In this document: positions 8,197 to 16,208 of the stretch, in pieces | How the letters are laid out: each line of letters opens with the position of its first letter | How positions within the stretch are numbered: the first letter of the stretch is position 1 | Origin: CAZAPG01 sp964486935 | GTDB lineage: Bacteria; Chloroflexota; Anaerolineae; 4572-78; J111 | Assembly (NCBI GenBank): GCA_964486935.1 | Contig: CAZAPG010000028.1 | Span: 22,012 to 86,011, forward strand | DNA: 64,000 nucleotides | Reading direction: 5' to 3' | Made by a program: the position numbers and the translations under genes | The notes under the pieces: generated by a model | What the model saw: only the letters and a program-made list of their open reading frames with translations | What the model was told of the DNA's origin: nothing | Databases searched by the model: none

Positions 8197-10251
8197 TCAT
8201 TGGCTGCGGCGCGCCTTGCGCCCCTTTGAACCGCGTTTTTTGCGCCCCAAATTTTCGGTGTAGTGGCACCCGTCCGCATAGCGGGAGCAGCCCAAAAACG
8301 CGCCAAACTTCCCTTTTTTAACCACCAGTTGACCCTGGCCGCATTGCGGGCAGGGCTGCCCCTCTTTGCCGGATTTGGGCAGCGACTTTTTGGCCCGGCG
8401 CTTTGCGGGCGCGTCTACCCTGGCCGCCGGCTGGCGCTCCAGCGCGGCGGCGGCCAGCGCCTGGTCAACCGTGGTTTTGAAGGGGCCGTAAAATGCCCTC
8501 ATCACGGTGAGCCGGTCGGTTTCGCCGCGGGCGATGCGGTCCAAATCCTCTTCCATGCGGGCGGTAAAACCAACATCGACCGCCAGCTGGATGTGCTTTT
8601 CCAGCAGTTCGCACACCTGAACGCCCAGCGGCGTGGGGTAGAGCCGCTTTTGCTCAACGGCCACATATTGCCGCTCCTTGAGCGTTTCCACAATGGCGGC
8701 GTAGGTGCTGGGCCGCCCCAGTCCCAGCTTTTTCAACGCGCCGATAAGCTGGGCCTCGGTGTACCGTTTGGGCGGCTGGGTAAAGTGCTGTTTGGGCAGC
8801 AGTTGGTGCAGCGTCAGCGGGTCGCCCCTCGCCAACTCCGGCATCGCCGCATTTTCCAATTCCTCCTCCTTACTCCCCCGCTGCTCCCCTGCTCCCCTGC
8901 CTGTGCCCGAATGGGTGCTCCCCGGCCCTCTCGACTCCTCCGCGTCGGCATCCACGCCGTACGCCTTCAAAAAGCCGGCAAAGCGGAGCGCGCTGCCCGT
9001 GGCCCGGAACAGGTAAACCGTTGGCTGACTCGTCACCAGCGTTTCGATATCCACCGTCACCGTGTCGTATACGGCCGGTTTCATCTGGCTGGCAATAAAG
9101 CGCCGCCAGATGAGTCGATACAGGCTGTGCTGCGGCGGAGTTAAATACGGCTCGACCGCTTTGGGGGTTTTGTGCGGGTCCACCGGGCGGATGGCTTCGT
9201 GGGCTTCCTGGGCGGTTTTGTCGCGGGTCTGGTAGATGGGCGGTTTGGCCGGCAGGTAGGCTTCGCCCCAATATTTGCCAATCACCTCCCGCGCCGCCTG
9301 CTGGGCCTCCGGGGCCACGGCCAGGCTGTCGGTGCGGATGTAGGTAATCAGGCCGGCCGCCTGGCCCTCGCCCAGCTTGACCCCCTCGTACAATTCCTGG
9401 GCCAGCTTCATGGTAAAGCGGGGATTGAAGCCCAACTGGCTGGAGGCCGCCTGTTGCAGCGAGTCGGTGGTGAAGGGCGGGTAGGGGCGGCGGACGCGCT
9501 CGCCTTTTTCCACGCGCAGCACCCGCCAGGCCGCGCCGCGCAGGTCGTCGAGCACTTTTTGGGCGCCGGCCTGCGTTTTGAGCTGCGGCTTTTGGCCCTT
9601 AATCCGGTAGAGCGCGGCCCAGAACTTTTGCCGGGCCGGGTCGCCAGTTTTGGAGAGTTCGGCCTCGATGCTCCACCACTCTTCGGGCGTAAAGGCGTTG
9701 ATTTCCCGCTCGCGCTCGACCACCAGCCACAGCGCCGGCGACTGCACCCGCCCCGCCGACAGCCGCTTGCGGCCCGACAGCGCCCGCCACAGCACCGGGC
9801 TGACCATGTAGCCCACCAGCCGGTCGGTGACGCGCCGGGCGGTTTGGGCCTCGACCAGCCGCCGGTCAATCTGGCGGGGGGCGGCCAGCGCGGCCCGGAT
9901 ATCGGCCTGGGTGATGGCCGTAAAGGTGATGCGCCGCACCTTGTTGGCCGCGGCCCGGCCCAGCCGCTCGGCCACGTGCTGGGCGATGGCTTCGCCCTCG
10001 CGATCCATATCGGTGGCCAGGTAAACGGCTTCGGCCCCGGCGGCGGCCTGTTGCAGCGCCGCCAGCTTTTGGCCCTTGCCCCGGATGAGGTGCAGCGTCG
10101 GGCTGAAATCCCGCAAATCCACGTGAATGTCGTCGCCGGGCATCTCCAGAATGTGGCCGCCGGTGGCCTGCACGCTGTACTCCGCCCCCAGCATCCCCTT
10201 GATGGTGCGGGCTTTTTTGGTTGACTCGACGATCAATAGTTTTTTCTTCAT
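8197..10251 (-). CDS. topA: DNA topoisomerase I (type IA)
   Basis: 684-aa type IA topoisomerase that relaxes negative supercoils by a 5'-phosphotyrosine intermediate. Toprim domain at the N-terminus (LLIVESTKKARTIKG, then YLATDMDREGEAIA with the Mg-binding DxDxE set), core domains with the catalytic Tyr in LITYIRTDS (about residue 313), and one C-terminal zinc finger (CPQCG...GCSRYADGC) followed by a Lys/Arg tail. Shorter than E. coli TopA because it has only one zinc finger. Between about residues 437 and 468 there is a Gly/Ser/Glu-rich insert that looks like acquired repeat DNA. ATG at 10251 chosen over the TTG one codon earlier; its Shine-Dalgarno is weak. Confidence 0.95.
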   Translation of the reverse strand: MKKKLLIVESTKKARTIKGMLGAEYSVQATGGHILEMPGDDIHVDLRDFSPTLHLIRGKGQKLAALQQAAAGAEAVYLATDMDREGEAIAQHVAERLGRAAANKVRRITFTAITQADIRAALAAPRQIDRRLVEAQTARRVTDRLVGYMVSPVLWRALSGRKRLSAGRVQSPALWLVVEREREINAFTPEEWWSIEAELSKTGDPARQKFWAALYRIKGQKPQLKTQAGAQKVLDDLRGAAWRVLRVEKGERVRRPYPPFTTDSLQQAASSQLGFNPRFTMKLAQELYEGVKLGEGQAAGLITYIRTDSLAVAPEAQQAAREVIGKYWGEAYLPAKPPIYQTRDKTAQEAHEAIRPVDPHKTPKAVEPYLTPPQHSLYRLIWRRFIASQMKPAVYDTVTVDIETLVTSQPTVYLFRATGSALRFAGFLKAYGVDADAEESRGPGSTHSGTGRGAGEQRGSKEEELENAAMPELARGDPLTLHQLLPKQHFTQPPKRYTEAQLIGALKKLGLGRPSTYAAIVETLKERQYVAVEQKRLYPTPLGVQVCELLEKHIQLAVDVGFTARMEEDLDRIARGETDRLTVMRAFYGPFKTTVDQALAAAALERQPAARVDAPAKRRAKKSLPKSGKEGQPCPQCGQGQLVVKKGKFGAFLGCSRYADGCHYTENLGRKKRGSKGRKARRSQ
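8856..8940. repeat. Low-complexity repeat insert inside topA
   Basis: The plus strand reads CTCCTCCTTACTCCCCC then repeated CTGCTCCCCTGC units. This is unlike the surrounding GC-rich coding sequence and encodes a polar, non-conserved linker (residues such as GRGAGEQRGSKEEE). It resembles a dispersed intergenic repeat that kept the reading frame. Confidence 0.5.
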
Positions 10252-10290
10252 CAATCCAAACCTGAAGCCCGACGCCGGATGAATGACGAA

Positions 10291-10341
10291 GGACGAAGGA
10301 CGAATAGCGCCATTTCGTCATTGGTCATTCGTCCTTCGTCC
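10291..10341. repeat. 15-bp perfect inverted repeat between topA and the STAND gene
   Basis: Arms GGACGAAGGACGAAT (10291-10305) and ATTCGTCCTTCGTCC (10327-10341), with a further nested pair TGACGAA (10284-10290)/TTCGTCA (10314-10320). It lies just after the stop codon of the STAND gene and before topA on the same strand. It could end or process the transcript; no T-run is present. Confidence 0.65.
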
Positions 10342-10350
10342 GTTAATGCG

Positions 10351-12264
10351 CTACCCCACCGACTCATCCAGAGCATCGAGATTGCCCCGCACAATTCGGG
10401 TATGGGGGTGGTCGGGGCCAAGTTTGGCCGTAAAAATGGCCAGGGCGCGCTCGTAGTAGGGGCGGGCGGCGGCATAGTCGCCCATACTGTCCAGCAACCC
10501 GCCCAGATTGTTGAGGCTGAGGGCGGTGTCGGGGTGGGCCGGCCCCAGCGCCTGTTCATAGATGGCCAGGGCGCGCTCGAAGTAGGGGCGGGCGGCGGCG
10601 TAGTCGCCCATACTGTCCAGCAAAGCGCCCAGATTGTTGAGGCTAAGGGCGGTGTCGGGGTGGGCCGGCCCCAGCGCCTTTTCCCGGATGGCCAGGGCGC
10701 GCTCGTAGTAGGGGCGGGCGGCGGCGGTGTCGCCGATCATATTCAAATGATAACCTAACGTATTGCACAAACCGGCGGCGCGCTCGTCGGTTCGCTGCCG
10801 GGCCGCGTCGGTGACGGCCCGCAGGTGGGCCTGCCAGGCCAGCAGCGGGGCCGGGTAGCCGGCGTTGTTCAGCCGGTTGGCTTCGGCCAGCAGGGTTGCT
10901 TCCACGGCCTCTCTCGCGGCGGGGTCCGGCCGCGCCCGCTCAATAAACTCGGCCAGCAGCCGGTGCAGCGCCAGCGCGCCGCCGGCCCCGGCCTCCAGCA
11001 GCCCCAGCCCCAGCAGCCGGTTGAAAGCTCTGGCGGCCTGCCGGTGCCCGGCCCGGTCGTCATCATCGGGCAGCCCCAGCGCGGCCAGCAGCAGCGCCCG
11101 GGGGATGGCCTCGCCGGGGGCGAAGCAGGCGGCCCGCCCCAGCAGTTGCAGGGCCAGGGCGTCCACCGGGTCATCTCGCTTTAGCGCCTCATAGCTCAGG
11201 GCAAAGGTTTTGCCCACGTGCAGCAGGTGGTTGGTCGGCGAGGGGGTCACATCCTCGCCTTGCAGGGCGGGGTGGTCCAGCAGGCGGCTATCGCGCAGCT
11301 CGGCCAGAAAGTCGGCCGGGTCGCCCAGGGTCGGGTCGGCCTGAAAGGTCTCCAGGTAGCCGCCGGCCAGGCTCAGGGCCAGGGGCAGGTCGCCCAGCTC
11401 GGCGGCAATGGCGTTGAGCGCGGGGTCGGTTGGGGCCAAATCGGGCCGGTGGCCGCGGAGCAGGGCGATGCTCTCGGCCCGGCTCAGCACGCCCAGCGGC
11501 AGGGGCCGCACCCCCAGCGCCCGGCTCCACTGCGCCCGCCGGCCGGTCAGCAGCACCCGGCAGCCGCCGGCGGGCGGTCGCCAGCGGAGCAGCAGCGCCT
11601 CGGCTTCGCAGTTGTCAAAAATCAGCAGGCGGGGCAGCGCGCTCTGCCAGGCCGCGGCCACCAGCCGCAGTTGCGTCTCAAGCTCCAGCCGGTCAAAATT
11701 GGGGGCCAGGTTCAGGCGGCCCGGCCGGCCGCAGGCGGCTACCTCGGCCGGTATCGAGGCCGGCTCGCCAAAGTTGAGCCAGAAGACGCCGCCGGCAAAA
11801 TATTGGCCGTAGCGGTGGGCAAACTCAACGGCCAGCTGGCTCTTGCCGATGCCGCCCAGGCCGGTGACCGCGGCCACCGGCTCCCCCTTGAGGGCGGCGG
11901 CCAGTTGCCGCAGGTCGGCTTCGCGGCCCACAAAGAGGGGGTTGCGGGGCAGCGGCATGCGGGAGCCGGGCGGCAGGTGGCCGGCCGGCGGGGGGATGGT
12001 ATCGAGGGGCAGGGCGGCCAGCGTTTGGCGGGCGGCGGCCAGGGTTTGGTCGTCAACCGGTTGGGGCGCGGCGGAAGCGTAGATGTTGACAATCTTGTCC
12101 CGGCTCACCACATCCCCTTTGACAATATCGCGGCCGGCCTGATCACCCCCAACGTAATCCCGGCCGGCAATGGCGTTGGCCGACACATCGCCGGTAAAGA
12201 GGTGGCCGCCAATGTTGGTTTCGCCGCCCCCGGATGGGGGGGATTGTTCGGATTTGTCGGGCAT
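10351..12264 (-). CDS. NB-ARC/STAND NTPase with TPR repeats
   Basis: 637-aa NLR-like signalling ATPase. Residues 15-65 form a Gly/Asp-rich tag (GRDYVGGDQAGRDIVKGD) seen at the N-terminus of many bacterial STAND proteins. The NB-ARC domain starts at FVGREADL (about 112) with Walker A GLGGIGKSQLA (about 136), Walker B RLLIFDN and the GLPLAL-like box (GDLPLALSLAGGYL). After a helical spacer come three 42-residue TPRs (AARPYYERALAI...GPAHPDTALSLNNLG) and a partial fourth. ATG start with GGAG. The family senses ligands through the repeats and oligomerises; no catalytic effector domain is visible, so output is unknown. Followed by topA but separated by an inverted repeat. Confidence 0.88.
   Translation of the reverse strand: MPDKSEQSPPSGGGETNIGGHLFTGDVSANAIAGRDYVGGDQAGRDIVKGDVVSRDKIVNIYASAAPQPVDDQTLAAARQTLAALPLDTIPPPAGHLPPGSRMPLPRNPLFVGREADLRQLAAALKGEPVAAVTGLGGIGKSQLAVEFAHRYGQYFAGGVFWLNFGEPASIPAEVAACGRPGRLNLAPNFDRLELETQLRLVAAAWQSALPRLLIFDNCEAEALLLRWRPPAGGCRVLLTGRRAQWSRALGVRPLPLGVLSRAESIALLRGHRPDLAPTDPALNAIAAELGDLPLALSLAGGYLETFQADPTLGDPADFLAELRDSRLLDHPALQGEDVTPSPTNHLLHVGKTFALSYEALKRDDPVDALALQLLGRAACFAPGEAIPRALLLAALGLPDDDDRAGHRQAARAFNRLLGLGLLEAGAGGALALHRLLAEFIERARPDPAAREAVEATLLAEANRLNNAGYPAPLLAWQAHLRAVTDAARQRTDERAAGLCNTLGYHLNMIGDTAAARPYYERALAIREKALGPAHPDTALSLNNLGALLDSMGDYAAARPYFERALAIYEQALGPAHPDTALSLNNLGGLLDSMGDYAAARPYYERALAIFTAKLGPDHPHTRIVRGNLDALDESVG
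10439..10735 (-). repeat. 126-bp tandem repeats encoding TPRs
   Basis: Units start at 10439, 10565 and 10691 with exact 126-bp spacing (42 codons). The first two are nearly identical along their length, and the third matches for its first ~35 bp before diverging. A degenerate copy precedes 10439. This indicates recent duplication or homogenisation inside the gene. Confidence 0.9.
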
Positions 12265-12367
12265 TGCATTCTCTCCCGGGCCTGACGCCCATCAGGGCCA
12301 AAGGATAGCCGCTTCAATTCTAGCACAACTGCACCGGGATGACAACGGAATTGAGCAATCGGGTCTG

Positions 12368-12512
12368 TCCCAAATTTTAGGCGAGTTTCTCGCGTCATTC
12401 TGAGGAGCGAAGCGACGAAGAATCTCCGCTAACGGGCCTGGAAAGCCACCAACCCGGAGACTCTTCGCTCCCGCTGGTCGCTCAGAGTGACATGTTTCCC
12501 AAAATTTGGGGC
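12368..12512. repeat. Long imperfect inverted repeat (MITE-like)
   Basis: Outer arms CCCAAATTTTAGGCG and CCCAAAATTTGGGGCG are followed inward by CATTCTGAGGAGCGAAG...GAAGAATCTCCG and CGGAGACTCTTCG...CGCTCAGAGTGAC. The 'cattctgag cgaagcgaagaatctc' core is a common dispersed sequence in bacterial genomes. Either a non-autonomous element or a structured RNA. Confidence 0.65.
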
Positions 12513-12530
12513 GCATCCGAGCAATCCGGC

Positions 12531-12559
12531 TTGTGAGCGGGTTAGAGTTATGGTATGGT
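12531..12559 (+). promoter_or_regulatory. Putative promoter of the sigma-factor operon
   Basis: TTGTGA, 17-bp spacer, TATGGT, about 85 bp before the GTG start of the sigma factor. Confidence 0.4.
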
Positions 12560-12643
12560 TAGGAATTAGTTAGCCCGCATCTTTTTTGAGCCAAAACAAG
12601 ACCCTGTAACAGGGCGCATCCCGTTGAAAGGAGCAACCCGGCT

Positions 12644-13186
12644 GTGGAAGATGAGCTGTCGCTGCTGGAGCGAGTCAAACGGCGTGACCCGCAGGCCCTG
12701 GCCGAAGTTCATGACCGTTACTTTGACCAGATATATCACTACCTGCGCTACCGGCTGAATGACGCTCAGGCGGCCGAGGATATTGCCGGGGAGGTGTTTT
12801 TGGCCTTGATTGACGCCCTGCAGCGGGACAAGCCGCCCCAAACTTCGCTCACCGGGTGGTTGTACGCCGTGGCCCGCAACCTGGCGGCGGATTACCTTAA
12901 AAAACAGGTCAGGACGGTGCCCTTGCTGGAAGATATTATATCCGATGAACCCTCGCTAACCGACCGGGTGTATCTATCGCACCTGGCCCCAACCCTGAAA
13001 CAGGCGTTACGCCAGTTGACCGATGAACAGCAGCATGTCATTGCGCTCAGGTTTGGGCAGGGGCTGAGTTTGGCCGAAACCGCCGAGATTATGGAGAAAT
13101 CGGTGGGGGCCATCAAGGCTTTGCAGCATCGGGCGCTGGCCTCGCTGGCGCGCTACATGCCAACGGAGGTTGACTATGACGGATAG
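12644..13186 (+). CDS. Sigma-70 family RNA polymerase sigma factor (ECF-like)
   Basis: 180-aa alternative sigma factor. Region 2 occupies about residues 8-90 (HDRYFDQIYHYLRYRL, AEDIAGEVFLALI, GWLYAVARNLAADYLKK) and region 4 about 112-172 (LTDEQQHVIALRFGQGLSLAETAEIM, then the recognition helix SVGAIKALQHRAL). GTG start with GAAAGGAG about 10 nt upstream. Its last codons overlap the start of the next gene by 11 bp, implying translational coupling with a membrane partner that probably controls its activity. Target promoters are unknown. Confidence 0.9.
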   Translation: MEDELSLLERVKRRDPQALAEVHDRYFDQIYHYLRYRLNDAQAAEDIAGEVFLALIDALQRDKPPQTSLTGWLYAVARNLAADYLKKQVRTVPLLEDIISDEPSLTDRVYLSHLAPTLKQALRQLTDEQQHVIALRFGQGLSLAETAEIMEKSVGAIKALQHRALASLARYMPTEVDYDG

Positions 13187-13907
13187 CTTTGAGTCTATTC
13201 TCGATGAGAGTATCTCCGCCCTCCAGGCCGGCGTGCCCATCGAGGATATTTTGGCCGAGGCGCCGGATTACGCCGCCGAGTTGCGCCCGATGCTCTACGC
13301 CGCCACCCTGCTGGCCGACCCGGACCCCAAGCTGGTTCCTGAAGAGCGCAAGGCCGCCTTACGCAGCGAGTATTTACGGCGGGCGGCGGAACTGCCGCCG
13401 GTAACGCCCTCGGCGGCGGAAAAGATAGGGGCGTTATTTAGAATTATCCGCCGGCGCACCACTCGCAAAGCGGTACTCGGCGACTTGCTGACGGTTTCGA
13501 TTACGGTTATTTTGACGCTGGTAATGACCGCCGTGATTCTGAACGTTGCCGCCGCCGGCGCTATTCCCGGCGATTTTCTGTACGGCGTCAAACGGGCTGC
13601 GGAAAACGCGCAGCTTTTCTTTGCCTTTAGCCCGGAGCAGCGGGCGGTTTTGCAGGAGCAGTTCAACCAGCGCCGCAAAGATGAAGTCGAGCAACTGATT
13701 CAGTTAAAGCGGGCCGCCGTGGTGCAATTTAGCGGCATTCTGGATGTCAAGGGCGAGAATTTATGGATTATTGACGGCTATACCATCTTTTTGCCGGAAG
13801 ACATTCAGGTTGGGGGCAATCCCCAGGAGGGCGACCGGGTAGAGGTGGTTGGCCTGCTGCGGGCCAACAATGTGCTGGTTGCCGATACTATTAGAAAAAT
13901 CGACTAA
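13176..13907 (+). CDS. DUF5667-type membrane protein, likely sigma-factor partner
   Basis: 243-aa single-pass membrane protein. The cytosolic N-terminus (about 1-95) is acidic and helical (ESILDESISALQAG, APDYAAELRPML). A transmembrane helix lies near 107-130. The DUF5667-like segment follows (AAGAIPGDFLYGVKRAAENAQLFF, SPEQRAVLQEQF), then a C-terminal beta domain (FSGILDVKGENLWIIDG...VEVVGLL) of DUF5666 type. ATG at 13176 chosen because GGAGG lies 6 nt upstream; a TTG six bases earlier is less likely. It overlaps the sigma gene, as anti-sigma factors do, but lacks a zinc-binding HxxxCxxC motif. Confidence 0.8.
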   Translation: MTDSFESILDESISALQAGVPIEDILAEAPDYAAELRPMLYAATLLADPDPKLVPEERKAALRSEYLRRAAELPPVTPSAAEKIGALFRIIRRRTTRKAVLGDLLTVSITVILTLVMTAVILNVAAAGAIPGDFLYGVKRAAENAQLFFAFSPEQRAVLQEQFNQRRKDEVEQLIQLKRAAVVQFSGILDVKGENLWIIDGYTIFLPEDIQVGGNPQEGDRVEVVGLLRANNVLVADTIRKID

Positions 13908-13935
13908 AGACATTTCTTCTATTCTGTGTTAAAAT
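13907..13935 (+). promoter_or_regulatory. Putative promoter of the Flp pilin gene
   Basis: AAGACA, 17-bp spacer, TAAAAT, about 60 bp before the pilin ATG. The -35 overlaps the 3' end of the preceding gene and is a weak match. Confidence 0.35.
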
Positions 13936-13994
13936 AGGGTTATTGGCGCGCCAATGAAGTTGCCAAAATCTACATAGAAAGGAGAAAAGGTCAC

Positions 13995-14174
13995 ATGTTG
14001 TTCATACCCCAGGAAGAGGGCCAGGGCCTGGTAGAGTACGCGCTCATTCTGGTGCTGGTGGCAATTGTTATCATTGCGGTGCTGCTGGTTCTTGGCCCGG
14101 TTGTAGGCAACGTGTTTAGCAACATTGTGTTTGCGTTGCAGCACTGCCGTTCTGAGGGCGGCGTGGTTTGCTAA
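13995..14174 (+). CDS. Flp/Fap-type pilin
   Basis: 59-aa type IVb pilin precursor. After a short leader (MLFIPQEEGQG) comes the hydrophobic stretch LVEYALILVLVAIVIIAVLL with the Flp-typical GQGLVEYALIL; Glu at the +5-like position is conserved in pilins. A short hydrophilic tail with two Cys ends the protein. Strong Shine-Dalgarno AAAGGAG. It stands alone: no tad assembly or prepilin peptidase genes are in the window. Confidence 0.85.
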   Translation: MLFIPQEEGQGLVEYALILVLVAIVIIAVLLVLGPVVGNVFSNIVFALQHCRSEGGVVC

Positions 14175-14330
14175 CCGTTGCGGGCAGAGAGTGGGGTAAT
14201 CCGTACGTATGTTATTTACGTTGCTCTTATTTTTAATCCGTTTTTGCAGTTGACTTTACCCCAATCATTCTGCCAAATTTGGCAATCTTTGATTTCGCCG
14301 TATGCTTATACAGGCAAAATCAAAAAACCG

Positions 14331-14360
14331 GAAACCCTATGCCAATCAGCGTAGGGTTTC
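14331..14360. repeat. 9-bp inverted repeat before HAD gene
   Basis: GAAACCCTA (14331-14339) and TAGGGTTTC (14352-14360). On the minus strand it is followed by CGGTTTTTTG, so it could terminate minus-strand transcripts. It lies immediately before the first ATG of the HAD gene, which favours the later GTG start. Confidence 0.5.
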
Positions 14361-14363
14361 TGC

Positions 14364-15029
14364 ATGGTCGAGGTATTTTTGGTGAGAACCGTTGCTTTTT
14401 TTGATTTAGATTACACCCTGCTGAACACCAGCTCCGGCCTGGTTTACCTGCGGGAGATTATCCGGCAGCGCCGCGCGCCGCTGTGGGCGCTGGGCTACAT
14501 AACCCTGGGGTATCGTTTGAAGCGGCTGGATTTTGGCCAGGTTCACGGCAGGCTCATCACCCAGGTGGGCCGGCGGGGGCAGGCCGAAGCCGCCGAGTTT
14601 TTTGAGGGTTGGGTCAAGCAAAAATTGCTGGGCCGGTTAACGGACCGCGGGCGCGCCAAAATCGAGTGGCATCAACAGCAGGGGCACCGGGTGGCGATTA
14701 TATCGGCCTCTATCAAAGAGATTGTGCAGCCCGTAGCCGGCCATTTGGGGGTCGATTATCTGTGCACCCATCTGGCAACGCAAAATGGTCACTACACCGG
14801 CCAGTTAGCCGGCCCGCTGTGTTACGGCCAGGGTAAAGTGCACTGGGCCAAAAGCTGGACGGCTCAAAACGGGCTGGACTTTCCCGCGGCCATTGGCTAT
14901 GTTTACAGCGATAGCTCGTCGGATTTGCCGCTGCTGCAATTGGCCGACAACCCGGTGGCGGTCAACCCTTCGCGCAAGCTGGCCAAAATAGCGGCGGCGC
15001 GAGGCTGGGCCATCGAGCGGTTTTATTAA
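14364..15029 (+). CDS. HAD-IB family hydrolase (phosphoserine phosphatase-like)
   Basis: 221-aa haloacid dehalogenase superfamily phosphatase. Motif I FFDLDYTLL (nucleophile Asp and acid Asp), motif II IISAS (about 115), a Lys in GQGKVHWAK, and motif III YVYSDSSSDLPLL (about 180) are all present, with the small alpha-helical cap between I and II typical of subfamily IB. The ATG at 14364 abuts an inverted repeat; the in-frame GTG at 14382 is an equally good start. Substrate not determinable: lysophospholipid phosphatase and phosphoserine phosphatase are both possible. Confidence 0.87.
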   Translation: MVEVFLVRTVAFFDLDYTLLNTSSGLVYLREIIRQRRAPLWALGYITLGYRLKRLDFGQVHGRLITQVGRRGQAEAAEFFEGWVKQKLLGRLTDRGRAKIEWHQQQGHRVAIISASIKEIVQPVAGHLGVDYLCTHLATQNGHYTGQLAGPLCYGQGKVHWAKSWTAQNGLDFPAAIGYVYSDSSSDLPLLQLADNPVAVNPSRKLAKIAAARGWAIERFY

Positions 15030-15033
15030 AGGG

Positions 15034-15444
15034 TCACTGGCCAATCAGCGCAGCGCCCATCCGCGCCAGAACCATATCTTCCTCTTCCGGCAAACCGCTA
15101 ACGCCCACCGCGCCAATAACCTGCCCCTGGTAAACAATCGGCACGCCGCCGCCCCAGCCCACATAACGCGGGTCGCCAAAGTTGGTCAGCGGGAACTGCT
15201 TCTCGATAGAGGCGAGGCCAATGGCTTTAGATTCTTTCTGCTCGCGGGCGGCGCTAAAGGCTTTGTTGATGGCAATGTTAATTGAGGGCAGCCGGCAGCC
15301 ATCGGTGCGGAGAAAGGCCAGCAGCTCGCCGTGAGCATCGGCAACCGCCACGGCAGCCCCTTTGTTTTCTTTTTCCAGCTCGGCCTGAATGGCGGCAATA
15401 ATTTTTAGCGCGTCGGCGTGCGACAGGTTGTTACTTTGATACAT
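15034..15444 (-). CDS. GlcG/HbpS-type (DUF336) protein
   Basis: 136-aa single-domain protein of the GlcG/HbpS family, small cytosolic or secreted proteins that bind haem or cofactors; also found as PduO C-terminal domains. Seen: LSHADALKIIAAIQAELEK, VAVADAHGELLAFLRTDG, NKAFSAA, and the closing GGGVPIVYQGQVIGAVGVSG. Full family length. ATG start. It is convergent with the HAD gene (4 bp apart) and lies downstream of the HIT gene on the same strand. Confidence 0.88.
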   Translation of the reverse strand: MYQSNNLSHADALKIIAAIQAELEKENKGAAVAVADAHGELLAFLRTDGCRLPSINIAINKAFSAAREQKESKAIGLASIEKQFPLTNFGDPRYVGWGGGVPIVYQGQVIGAVGVSGLPEEEDMVLARMGAALIGQ

Positions 15445-15471
15445 TTGCGTCTCTCCTGAAGTGATGTTTGA

Positions 15472-15975
15472 CTAAATTTTGGGGGGACGATTTTGAACAG
15501 CCGCCACAATTTTTTGGTATGTGTCGTCTAATGTTTCGGGCAGCACCCGCGTGTCGCCCACCACCGACATGAAGTTGCTATCGCCGCTCCAGCGGGGCAC
15601 CAGATGCATGTGCAAATGGTCGGCCATGCCGGCCCCGGCGGCTTTGCCCAGGTTAAGGCCAATATTGAACCCGTCGGGCCGTAAGGTTTCTTTGAGAAGC
15701 TCGGTAAAGTAGCCGGCCAGGTGCATCATTTCCGCCTGAGCCTTGGCCGGAACGCTGGCCAGGTCGCCAATGTGTTGGTGTGGCACTATCATCAGGTGGC
15801 CGGTGTTATAGGGGTAGATATTCATCACTACAAATGCGGATTGACCGCGATAAACTACATACTCTTCGCGGTCCTGGTTGCCGCGCAGTTTGGCGCAAAA
15901 AATACACTCTTCTGATTTTTTATTTTGGGCCGAGCTAATATATTTCATTCGCCAGGGCGCGTATAAGTGTTCCAT
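15472..15975 (-). CDS. HIT domain protein (Ap4A phosphorylase-like)
   Basis: 167-aa histidine-triad nucleotide hydrolase or transferase. The N-terminus has the family start MEHLYAPWRMKYI and a CIFC zinc half-site. The core has VMNIYPYNTGHLMIVPHQH and the catalytic triad in DHLHMHLVPRW. The length and the W-R-M-x-Y start match the bacterial group related to Ap4A phosphorylases and cleaving dinucleoside polyphosphates. ATG start. Probably co-transcribed with the GlcG-like gene 27 bp downstream. Confidence 0.9.
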   Translation of the reverse strand: MEHLYAPWRMKYISSAQNKKSEECIFCAKLRGNQDREEYVVYRGQSAFVVMNIYPYNTGHLMIVPHQHIGDLASVPAKAQAEMMHLAGYFTELLKETLRPDGFNIGLNLGKAAGAGMADHLHMHLVPRWSGDSNFMSVVGDTRVLPETLDDTYQKIVAAVQNRPPKI

Positions 15976-16014
15976 TAATTCACTCTTTTCAAATTGGCTT
16001 GCATCGCCAGCAAA

Positions 16015-16110
16015 AGACCTTTAGGGTTTCCAAAGTCCCTTTATCTGGCCAGATTTTTGGGATTGAATGTGATTTCTGGTGAGGATTACCTTATAAAACC
16101 CTAAAGGTCT
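16015..16110. repeat. 15-bp perfect inverted repeat, 66-bp spacer
   Basis: AGACCTTTAGGGTTT (16015-16029) and AAACCCTAAAGGTCT (16096-16110) frame 66 bp between the divergent HIT and birA genes. It is perfect and AT-richer than its surroundings. Candidates are a small non-autonomous element or a structured leader. Confidence 0.75.
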
Positions 16111-16208
16111 GGGTAGGTAGCAACTTGGATTATTGTACCAAAGAGAGACGCAATGGGCGAATTTGCAAATTGTTTGAGCCAGAGTACTATACTTTTAACA
16201 GAGGATTA

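Larger units (their letters stand above)
12265..12643. other. Intergenic region with dispersed-type inverted repeat
   Basis: About 380 bp between the divergent STAND and sigma-factor genes. It holds a long imperfect inverted repeat (12368-12512) and a plausible promoter (12531-12559) for the sigma gene. No coding potential beyond short shadow frames. Confidence 0.6.

Noticed and set aside
9172..10224. Long plus-strand reading frame (350 codons) opposite topA
   Set aside because: High GC with codon bias leaves the opposite strand open; the minus strand encodes unmistakable TopA motifs.
10439..10735. CRISPR-like array
   Set aside because: Units are 126 bp without spacers and encode TPRs in frame.
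11218..12285. Long plus-strand reading frame (355 codons) opposite the STAND gene
   Set aside because: Low-complexity Gly/Gln/Ala protein with no domain; shadow of the NB-ARC gene.
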